Assembly: GCA_025358125.1 (NCBI GenBank)
Contig: JANYKS010000104.1
Coordinates: 1-41,513, forward strand
Direction: 5' to 3'
Source: Actinomycetes bacterium
GTDB taxonomy: Bacteria; Actinomycetota; Acidimicrobiia; Acidimicrobiales; Ilumatobacteraceae
Length of the DNA stretch: 41,513 bases
How positions within the stretch are numbered: the first letter of the stretch is position 1; the number at the start of each line of letters is the position of its first letter. Below the pieces are notes generated by a model, which saw only the letters and a list, made by a program, of their open reading frames with translations, was not told the origin of the DNA and searched no databases. Shown piece after piece: positions 34,741 through 41,513 of the stretch. A program made the position numbers and the translations under genes.

Positions 34741-35919
34741 ATGGTACTTGCACAGCCCGTGGTCGCCGTCGCGCCCAGCAACGTGCATCGTGCGTGGGCC
34801 GTTCCGATGGTCGTGGTGGCCTTCGTGGCGCTTCTCGGGATCCTGCTCTCGACGGTCGTTGCAGCGTCGAAGTTCCCCTCCATCAAGCGGCCGTATGCCA
34901 TCGTGCCGGCGGGCGCGGAGCAGGTCGAATCACGCCTCAGCCTCGAGCACGTGAAGCGCTACCCGTCCAAGGGCGAGCTGTTGTTCGTCACCATCCGTGA
35001 GCCCGAACTGCCGTTGCTCGCGTGGCTGATGTTCTGGGGGGTCCACCACGAAAAAGACATCGAGCCGCTGACCTACAAAGACGTCTATGGCGATGGCACG
35101 CCGCAGCAGCTGCAGTCGCGTGGCCGCCGTCAGATGGTGTCGGCCAAGCAGGCAGCAGAGTATGCGGCACTGACCAAGCTCGGGTTTCCGATCAAGCTCC
35201 AGCCCGGCGCGATCGTCATCGATCAGATCATCTGCTACAAGGCCAGCGCCGACGGCTCGACCTGCGAGCAGGAAGCCCCGTCCGCCAAGGTGCTCAAGGC
35301 CGACGACGAACTCGTCAGTGTGGACGGCGTCGACATCAAGGTGGTCGACGACCTGACGCCGGTGCTCGACAAGCACAAGCCTGGCGACACGGTCGAGGTC
35401 AAGTACAAGCGGCCGGGTGTCGACGGTGTGCAGACGGGCACGATCGAATTGGTGGTGTCTCCCGACGATCCGAAGCGAACGCTGATCGGGTTCTACCCGT
35501 TCGACACGTCGACGATCGGCAACGTGCCGTTCCCGATCAACATCGACACCGAAGGCATCGGTGGCCCATCGGCCGGCCTTGCGTTCGCGCTGACCCTCAT
35601 CGACGAACTGACGCCCGGCGAGCTCACCGGCGGCCAGCGGATCGCGGTCACCGGCACGATCGACATCAACGGCAAGGTCGGCGCCATCGGCGGCCTGGCA
35701 CAGAAGGCGTCCGCCGTCCGCCAGACCGGCACGAAGTATTTCATCGTGCCGGCGTCTCAGTCCCCCGAGAGCCTTGCGGCCGCACGGGCGGTCGCTGAGG
35801 GCGATGTCGAGATCATCCCAGTGGCCACACTCGACGAAGCGCTCGCGGTGCTGACACGACTCGGCGGCAACGGCAACGATCTCGGCCAGCCGGGCAAGGA
35901 TTTCCAGGCGACGGGCTGA
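34741..35919 (+). CDS. PDZ-domain S16 (Lon-type) membrane protease, YlbL-like
   Basis: A 392-residue protein: one N-terminal membrane segment (about 20-42, VPMVVVAFVALLGILLS), a PDZ domain (about 170-240; VLKADDELVSVDGVDIKVVDDL) and a Lon-type protease domain with the Ser-Lys pair Ser277 (IGGPSAGLAF) and Lys322 (GGLAQKASAV). It lacks an ATPase domain, as in the YlbL group. It should cut membrane-linked or secreted proteins outside the cytoplasm. The ATG at 34741 is chosen to lie outside the divergent gene; 34708 is an alternative. Confidence 0.88.
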   Translation: MVLAQPVVAVAPSNVHRAWAVPMVVVAFVALLGILLSTVVAASKFPSIKRPYAIVPAGAEQVESRLSLEHVKRYPSKGELLFVTIREPELPLLAWLMFWGVHHEKDIEPLTYKDVYGDGTPQQLQSRGRRQMVSAKQAAEYAALTKLGFPIKLQPGAIVIDQIICYKASADGSTCEQEAPSAKVLKADDELVSVDGVDIKVVDDLTPVLDKHKPGDTVEVKYKRPGVDGVQTGTIELVVSPDDPKRTLIGFYPFDTSTIGNVPFPINIDTEGIGGPSAGLAFALTLIDELTPGELTGGQRIAVTGTIDINGKVGAIGGLAQKASAVRQTGTKYFIVPASQSPESLAAARAVAEGDVEIIPVATLDEALAVLTRLGGNGNDLGQPGKDFQATG

Positions 35920-35979
35920 ACCGTGCGCCGGATCCGATTGCCACCACTTGCGCGCCGTACGGATCTACGCTTGGACGCG

Positions 35980-37782
35980 ATGTCCAATTCCTTCTCGCGT
36001 CCAGACCCGTCATCGCCTGCATCGGTGTCGGCTGCGCAGTTCCCCAGGTCGCGGCGTGGCTACGACCAGTCGGAGGTGCGCGACTTTCTGCGGATGGTGG
36101 CTGCAGAAATGGCTCGTCTCCAAGAGCGCGAGCGCTTTCTCGAACGAGAACTCGGATCGGCCCGGCAGGCGGGACCAGCGGATGCCGCCGTCATCGATGA
36201 AGACACCGCAACCCGGCTGCTCGGAGAGGAGGCGGCGCGCATCCTGCAGACCGCTCGCGAGGGCGCGGCGCAGATACGCACGAGGGCCGAGGACGGTTCG
36301 GCGCGTCTTCTCAGGGAGACGACGGACGAGGCCCAACGCCTGCGCGAGGAAGCCGAGATCGAGGCCGCTCGCCGACGCCAGGATGCATCAGCCGATGCCG
36401 AGGCCGAGGTGCAGATGGCCAAACAGCAGGGGCGCGACATGGTCAACGAAGCCCGGTCGTACCGCGAGCGGGTGCTCAGCGAACTTGCCCGCCGCCGCGA
36501 GCTGGCCCGCCAACAGATCGAGCAACTCATCCACGGTCGCGATCGGCTGCTGCAGGCGTTCGAGCGCTCGCGCATTGCCGCGGTCGAGGTGATGGCTGAG
36601 CTCACGCCGCTCGGAGAACCGAGCGAATATGTCAATCTCCAGCTCACCACCGGCCCGATACCGATCATGGTCGAATCGAGTCCGATGACTCGTCCGGGAT
36701 CCAACGTGGGCGGTGGCGACGATACGCAGATGTACGACGTCGAGTCCGAGTCCGAGTCTGAGGACGACGCGCGAAACCTCCCACCGCGAGAGTTCACTGT
36801 CGCGATCGAAGAGGCCGAACCCGCAGACCCCGCCGAGGCCGTCGGCACTGCTTCGGGCATGGCTCCTGGCGAGGAGACCGGCGGCGAGGCCGGTGAGAAG
36901 TCCGGCGGCGAGAAGTCCGGCGGCGAGAAGTCCGGTGGCCAACCCGGCGAGAAGCCCTGTGGCCAACCCGGCGAGCTGCACATCGTGCGGGAACCTGATG
37001 ACACCGTCGTTTCGTTCCCCCCGCCGGCACCGGCCGAGGAAACCTCACAGGACGACGATCGCGAGCCGGCACAGGTGGTTGCGCTGTTCGCCGGTGAGAT
37101 CGAGCCGTCCGAGACGAGGAACGCCGGCACCGTCAACGACCTGTTTGCCCGCCTGCGCGCCGCACGTACCGAAGTTGTGACGTCGCGATCCGAGGCGGGT
37201 GTCGTCGACCCCGACCGGGCGGCTCTGACGTCGACGGGAGACCTCGTCATCGTCGGTGAGGAACTGGACGCACCTGCCACGGCGCCTGCTGGCGCGGCAG
37301 GTCCCCTCGACGCCAGTGCGGCCGACGAAGTTGTCGTGCCGCTCATCGTTTCGGCAGCGCGCAAGCTCAAGCGGGTCCTCGCCGATGAGCAGAACGAGGT
37401 ACTGGATACGCTGCGGCGCAAGGAGCCGGTGCGGGCCATCGACACGCTGCTGCCGTGGGAGGCCGAACAGTCCGCCAGATACGCGACTGCCGTGGAAGCC
37501 GACCTCCTTGCTGCCGCCGTCGCCGGCGCCGGCGGTGGCGAGAACGGCAGCAACCCGGCCATCGTCCGTCCGGCCCGCGATGCCGTCACCAACGAGATCG
37601 TTGCGCCGCTCCGCGAGCGGCTCACGCGGTGCATCGATAAGGCCGGCGGCGACAACGCCGACCTCGCGAATCAAGTACGGTCTCTGTATCGCGAGTGGAA
37701 GACACACCGGATCGACGAACACGTCGAGGACATCATTCGCCTGGCCTACAACCGTGGCGCGCTGACCATCGCATCACGCTAA
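35980..37782 (+). CDS. DivIVA-domain coiled-coil protein with long acidic tail
   Basis: A 600-residue protein. An N-terminal DivIVA-like membrane-binding part (about 17-60, AAQFPRSRRGYDQSEVRDFLRMV), a long coiled coil (about 85-215, rich in Arg, Glu and Ala), a disordered acidic region (about 245-430) with Gly-Glu-Lys-Ser-Gly repeats, and a helical C-terminal domain (about 445-600; AARKLKRVLADEQNEVLDTLRRKEP). It probably organises pole or septum growth; the C-terminal domain is unusual for DivIVA and is not recognised. ATG at 35980. Confidence 0.8.
   Translation: MSNSFSRPDPSSPASVSAAQFPRSRRGYDQSEVRDFLRMVAAEMARLQERERFLERELGSARQAGPADAAVIDEDTATRLLGEEAARILQTAREGAAQIRTRAEDGSARLLRETTDEAQRLREEAEIEAARRRQDASADAEAEVQMAKQQGRDMVNEARSYRERVLSELARRRELARQQIEQLIHGRDRLLQAFERSRIAAVEVMAELTPLGEPSEYVNLQLTTGPIPIMVESSPMTRPGSNVGGGDDTQMYDVESESESEDDARNLPPREFTVAIEEAEPADPAEAVGTASGMAPGEETGGEAGEKSGGEKSGGEKSGGQPGEKPCGQPGELHIVREPDDTVVSFPPPAPAEETSQDDDREPAQVVALFAGEIEPSETRNAGTVNDLFARLRAARTEVVTSRSEAGVVDPDRAALTSTGDLVIVGEELDAPATAPAGAAGPLDASAADEVVVPLIVSAARKLKRVLADEQNEVLDTLRRKEPVRAIDTLLPWEAEQSARYATAVEADLLAAAVAGAGGGENGSNPAIVRPARDAVTNEIVAPLRERLTRCIDKAGGDNADLANQVRSLYREWKTHRIDEHVEDIIRLAYNRGALTIASR
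36901..36975 (+). repeat. 15-bp tandem repeat and variants coding Ser-Gly-Gly-Glu-Lys
   Basis: Two exact copies of tccggcggcgagaag (36901-36915, 36916-36930) are followed by two longer related units that carry ggccaacccggcgag. They sit in the disordered tail of the DivIVA-like protein. Confidence 0.8.
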
Positions 37783-37802
37783 GTCCGAGTTAACATCGCC
37801 AT

Positions 37803-40685
37803 GTGCGAGACGCCGCCGACCTGCCACCACGTACGCCCCTGGCGCCTCGGCGCCACCGCTTCAGCGACCGAGGACGAACAGCCCTCATCATTGCCGCAGT
37901 CTCGATCGTGGTACTGCTCTTCGTCTCGCGTGCCGGCGCCGACTTCTACGTCGATTATCTCTGGCATCAGAACCTCGGACGCACCGACGTTTTCTGGGGG
38001 ATACTGAACGCCAAGTTGTTCCTGTTCGGCGGCTTTGCGGTGCTGTTCATCGTGCTCGCGGTGTTGAACCTGTTGATCGCGGACCGGCTCGCTCCATCGT
38101 CGTTCAGCGGCGACACCCACCCGGCCGTGATGCGATTCCGCGAGTTGTTCGGCCACCGGATGCTGCTCGTGCGCATCATTGCCGGCGCCATTCTCGGCCT
38201 GATCGTCGCGGTGCCCGCAGCCGGCCATTGGCAGGAATGGCTGCTGTTCCGCAATAGCGTCAGCTTCGACAAGGTGGACCCGCAGTTCTCGACCGACATC
38301 GGTTTCTACGTCTTCCAGCTGCCGTTCCTGGTCTTCTTGTTCGATTGGCTGTTCCTCGCGCTGCTGCTCGTGTTCTTGCTTACCGTTGCTGCGCACGTCC
38401 TCAATGGCGGCATCGTGATCACGCCGCCGATGCCGAAGGTGCGTCGCGCATCGAAGGCGCACTTCGCAATCCTGCTCTCCGTGCTCGCGCTGCTGCGCGC
38501 CGGCGGCTACTGGTTGGAGCGCTACCAGCTCAACACCGAACGTCGTGGATACATACAGGGCGCCACCTACTCGGTTGTCAAGGCCCAACTGCCGGCGGTG
38601 CTGTTGCTGATGCTCATCGCATTACTCGTCGCTGCGCTGTTCCTCTACAGCATCCGTTCCGGCTCGTGGCGTATCCCACTCGTGGCGTGTGCGCTGTGGG
38701 TCGTGATCGCTCTCTTCGGTGGTGTCATCTATCCGGCTGTCATCCAAGCTCTCGTCGTCAACCCTTCGCAAAAAGAGAAGGAGGCGCCGTACATCGATCG
38801 CAACATCGTCGCTACACGCGATGCATTGGGGATCAACAACGTGGAGACGAAATCTGTGACGTTCAAGGATCTCACCGCGGCCACGATCCAGGCCGATCTC
38901 GCCCCGCTGCAGGACCTTCGACTTCTGGACCCCACCGTCATGCTGAGTCGATTCACGCTCGATCAGGGTCAGGTGAACGGTCTTGCGGTCAAGGATCTGG
39001 ACATCGACCGCTACGAGATCGGCGGCCGCGTCCAGCAGGTGGTGGTCGCCGCACGAGAATTGGATCTCCCGAATGTGGCCAACACATCCTGGCAAGGAAA
39101 GCATCTCATCGCCACTCACGGCTGTGGTGTCGTCTCTGCGCCGGTCAGCGAGGTGGAGGCCAACAACCGCCCGGTGTACTCCGAGCTCAAATTGGACAAA
39201 CCCGAGTTGTACTTCAGCCCGGAAATCACCGACTACGCGATCGTTGGCACGTCGACCAGCGAGAAGCCGTGCGGGGGAGCCAAGGTGGAGCCATACTCTG
39301 GCACCGGTGGCGTTCAGTTGAACTCGGGCTTTCGCAAGTTGGCCTTTGCGCTGTCGTTCTTCGACTACAACCTGTGGGGTTCGGACTCCGTCACTCGTAC
39401 GTCTCGGATTCAGTGGGTGCGCGGCGTTCGCGATCGTGCTGCCACGCTGGCGCCGTTCCTGCACTTCGACTACGACCCCTATCCGGTCGTGCTCGACGGC
39501 AGGGCGCTGTGGGTGATCGACGCGTTCACGACCACTGATCAGTATCCCTATGCGCAGGACGGCGACCGCAGCCAACTCGCTTCGGCGAGTGGCTTGAACC
39601 ATGGATTCAACTACGTGCGCAACAGCGTGAAGGTGACGGTCGATGCGTACGACGGCAGCGTTAAGTTCTACGCCTTTGACCCCACCGACCCGATTCTCAA
39701 GACGTGGGAAGCGGCGTTCCCCAATCTGTTCTCAGACGTGTCGACCATGCCCAAGGGGTTGGTCGACCATCTCCGCTATCCCGAGGATCTGTTCCGCGTC
39801 CAGACGGCTGCCTACGCCCGTTATCACCTCGCGTCGTCGGACTTCTTCGAACGCACCAAGGCTTGGAGCGTGGCTCAGGGGCCGCCGATTGCGCCCAGAC
39901 AGCAACCGACGCTGGACAACGGTACGACGGCGTCGACCGACGGCTCCGCAACGCCGGCCGGCGAGTCCGCTGGGAGCACGTCGCAGCGCTACGTCCCGTA
40001 CTACACGATGTTCCATCCGCCGGACACCACTGGTGCCGGTAGCTTCTCGATGCTTCGGCCATATGTGCCCTATTCGAAGGACGACCAACGCACGGAACTG
40101 CGTTCGTTCATGGTGGCGTCGAGCGACCCGAACACCTATGGCCAGCTCACCGCCTACGACGTGACGAACGATCCGTTCGACGGCCCTGCGAAGGTGGCCA
40201 ACAATGCTGAATCCGAAGCTGCGATTTCACGTGAGATCACTTTGCTCGACCAGGGTGGATCGCAGGTTCGCTTCGGCGACCTGCAACTCGTTCCGATCGG
40301 GAGCGGGCTGCTGTATGTCCGTCCGATGTACGTCTTGGTCTCCAAGCAGGCCGAGTTCCGCAAGGTCATCATGTCGTACAACGCCCAGGCCGTGATCGAC
40401 GATTCGATCGGCGGTGCAGTGCGGCAGTTGTTCCCAACCTTCACCGGCAACATTGGTGACCGAACGACCACGTCGACGCAGCCCGGTACCGGCACGACGC
40501 AGCCGAGCACGACCGCGCAGACGGGGCAAACTGCCGATCAGCTGCTCCAGCGGGCGCAGGATCTGTTCGTCGAAGCAGACGACGCATTAAAACTCACGCC
40601 ACCCGACTACGCGACCTACGGGGCAAAACAGGCGGAGTCGCGGAAGTTGATCGCACAGGCGATCAAATTGCTGAAAGCGGGCTGA
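37803..40685 (+). CDS. UPF0182-family membrane protein
   Basis: A 960-residue protein with about seven membrane segments in the first 310 residues (DFYVDYLWHQNLGRTDVFWG is a family signature), followed by a very large extracytoplasmic domain (YIDRNIVATRDALGI, PYVPYSKDDQRTELRSFMVA). A Thr/Gln/Pro-rich linker (about 880-905) precedes a short C-terminal helix pair (LLQRAQDLFVEADDALK). The function is unknown; the family is nearly universal in actinobacteria. GTG at 37803, 20 bases after the DivIVA-like gene, so probably the same operon. Confidence 0.93.
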   Translation: MRDAADLPPRTPLAPRRHRFSDRGRTALIIAAVSIVVLLFVSRAGADFYVDYLWHQNLGRTDVFWGILNAKLFLFGGFAVLFIVLAVLNLLIADRLAPSSFSGDTHPAVMRFRELFGHRMLLVRIIAGAILGLIVAVPAAGHWQEWLLFRNSVSFDKVDPQFSTDIGFYVFQLPFLVFLFDWLFLALLLVFLLTVAAHVLNGGIVITPPMPKVRRASKAHFAILLSVLALLRAGGYWLERYQLNTERRGYIQGATYSVVKAQLPAVLLLMLIALLVAALFLYSIRSGSWRIPLVACALWVVIALFGGVIYPAVIQALVVNPSQKEKEAPYIDRNIVATRDALGINNVETKSVTFKDLTAATIQADLAPLQDLRLLDPTVMLSRFTLDQGQVNGLAVKDLDIDRYEIGGRVQQVVVAARELDLPNVANTSWQGKHLIATHGCGVVSAPVSEVEANNRPVYSELKLDKPELYFSPEITDYAIVGTSTSEKPCGGAKVEPYSGTGGVQLNSGFRKLAFALSFFDYNLWGSDSVTRTSRIQWVRGVRDRAATLAPFLHFDYDPYPVVLDGRALWVIDAFTTTDQYPYAQDGDRSQLASASGLNHGFNYVRNSVKVTVDAYDGSVKFYAFDPTDPILKTWEAAFPNLFSDVSTMPKGLVDHLRYPEDLFRVQTAAYARYHLASSDFFERTKAWSVAQGPPIAPRQQPTLDNGTTASTDGSATPAGESAGSTSQRYVPYYTMFHPPDTTGAGSFSMLRPYVPYSKDDQRTELRSFMVASSDPNTYGQLTAYDVTNDPFDGPAKVANNAESEAAISREITLLDQGGSQVRFGDLQLVPIGSGLLYVRPMYVLVSKQAEFRKVIMSYNAQAVIDDSIGGAVRQLFPTFTGNIGDRTTTSTQPGTGTTQPSTTAQTGQTADQLLQRAQDLFVEADDALKLTPPDYATYGAKQAESRKLIAQAIKLLKAG

Positions 40686-40712
40686 CCCGACACCTTTGTG
40701 TTCAGACGGACA

Positions 40713-41333
40713 TCAGCTGCGCGAGCGTTTGATCTGTTCGGCGAGATGGGCGAGGTCTTGGCGGAACGCAATCTCGTAGCGGGCCTGTTCGTTGGCGAGC
40801 CTGATCTGCGCGCTCGTCAACTGATCGAGCACCTCGGGTGCCACCGCTTGCGCGGCCGCCGTCGTTGGAGTGTTCGCAGCCTGGCTACTCGCCAACCCGT
40901 CGATCTCCCGGCCGAGTTCGCCGAGCTGGTTGGCCAGCTCGGTCGACACGTTGGAAATCCGCTCGTTCAACGTCGCCGTCTGATCCCGGGCCGTCTTGGC
41001 GTCGGTGGACGTGACCTCGACCCGCTCGGCGAGATCGGCCATCTTGGCGTTCAGCTGTCCGTCGAGCGATGCGATCTTGGCTTGAACCACGTCGAGTTGG
41101 GCAACCTGGCGCTTGATGACGTCCACCTCGGCGAGACGGAGCGTGACGTCGTCGACCATGTGCGTGCGCGCGGCAAGTGCGCTGGTCGCCGCGTCGAGTT
41201 GAATGACGTGAGTCTCGAGCACCGTCTTGGAATGCTCGCTGCTCTCGAGCCGGGAGCGCAGGTCCGCCAACTCGGCTCGCAGCGCGATGATTTCAGCGGG
41301 ATCGACCCTCGGCTTCTTGGAGAACAGACCCAT
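40713..41333 (-). CDS. Coiled-coil protein, function unknown
   Basis: A 206-residue protein starting MGLFSKKPRVDPAEIIALRAELADL. Heptad-like repeats run from about 15 to 150 (LRSRLESSEHSKTVLETHVIQL, ISNVSTELANQLGELGREIDGL). A linker rich in Ala and Thr and a final helix follow. No enzymatic motif. Divergent from the initiator tRNA gene. Confidence 0.75.
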   Translation of the reverse strand: MGLFSKKPRVDPAEIIALRAELADLRSRLESSEHSKTVLETHVIQLDAATSALAARTHMVDDVTLRLAEVDVIKRQVAQLDVVQAKIASLDGQLNAKMADLAERVEVTSTDAKTARDQTATLNERISNVSTELANQLGELGREIDGLASSQAANTPTTAAAQAVAPEVLDQLTSAQIRLANEQARYEIAFRQDLAHLAEQIKRSRS

Positions 41334-41353
41334 ACGTCTCCCAATTGTAGGGG

Positions 41354-41382
41354 TTGCGAGCGCGCCGTGTCTTCGATACCGT
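41354..41382 (+). promoter_or_regulatory. Candidate promoter of the initiator tRNA gene
   Basis: TTGCGA and TACCGT are separated by exactly 17 bases; the -10 ends 15 bases before the tRNA 5' end. This spacing fits a vegetative sigma-factor promoter. Confidence 0.5.
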
Positions 41383-41397
41383 GGAAGCACAACACGA

Positions 41398-41474
<77 letters not shown>

Positions 41475-41513
41475 AAGAAGTACCAGCTCAGAAGGGGTTT
41501 CCGATTCGTCGGG

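Overview
The window is high-GC throughout and densely coded on both strands. GTG starts are frequent and many neighbouring genes overlap by 1-4 bases. The housekeeping set (UPF0182 protein, DivIVA-like protein, PDZ/Lon-type S16 protease, PAC2 protein, SCO6745-family protein, UbiA prenyltransferase, initiator tRNA) points to an actinobacterium. The catabolic and redox genes suggest something near the Acidimicrobiia, but that placement is an inference. No gap between genes exceeds about 150 bases.

Layout. 1-5.9 kb (+): the 3' part of an FHA/FtsK-SpoIIIE ATPase of EssC/EccC type, an N-carbamoyl-D-amino-acid hydrolase and a membrane-anchored LppX/LprG-like protein. 5.9-8.6 kb (+): a fused [2Fe-2S]/molybdopterin hydroxylase resembling selenium-dependent xanthine dehydrogenases. 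16.75-8.6 kb (-): an operon for stepwise demethylation of a methylated amine, in the order mttB-like methyltransferase, dimethylglycine-dehydrogenase-like flavoprotein, then soxA, soxG, soxB, soxD. 16.9-20.2 kb (+): cytidylate-kinase-like protein, MFS exporter and EamA transporter, followed by a strong hairpin. 20.2-27.5 kb: a cyclic-nucleotide-binding domain protein with no clear start, then a second catabolic locus. That locus holds an XRE regulator divergent from a membrane desaturase-like enzyme and a PhnD-like cytoplasmic binding protein, a convergent StcD-type NADH:flavin oxidoreductase, and an enolase-superfamily enzyme with a TetR regulator. 27.5-33.3 kb: PAC2 protein, a predicted selenocysteine-containing redoxin, SCO6745-family protein, GNAT, a Cys-rich small protein, UbiA and an alpha/beta hydrolase. 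33.3-41.5 kb: SRPBCC protein, HEAT-repeat protein, small membrane protein, S16 protease, DivIVA-like protein, UPF0182 protein, coiled-coil protein and tRNA-fMet.

The most notable observation is at 28559-29641 (-). A single reading frame runs through one in-frame TGA exactly where a redoxin has its active-site cysteine (motif W-A-S-Y-[TGA]-G-C-R). A hairpin with the geometry of a bacterial SECIS follows it at once. Ordinary gene calling would split or discard this gene. With the xanthine-dehydrogenase-like enzyme, it suggests an organism that uses selenium.

Together the catabolic genes describe a one-carbon/methylated-nitrogen economy. Methyl groups would be removed from betaine-like compounds by a corrinoid-type methyltransferase, by flavin demethylases feeding tetrahydrofolate through GcvT domains, and possibly by the desaturase/flavin-oxidoreductase locus.
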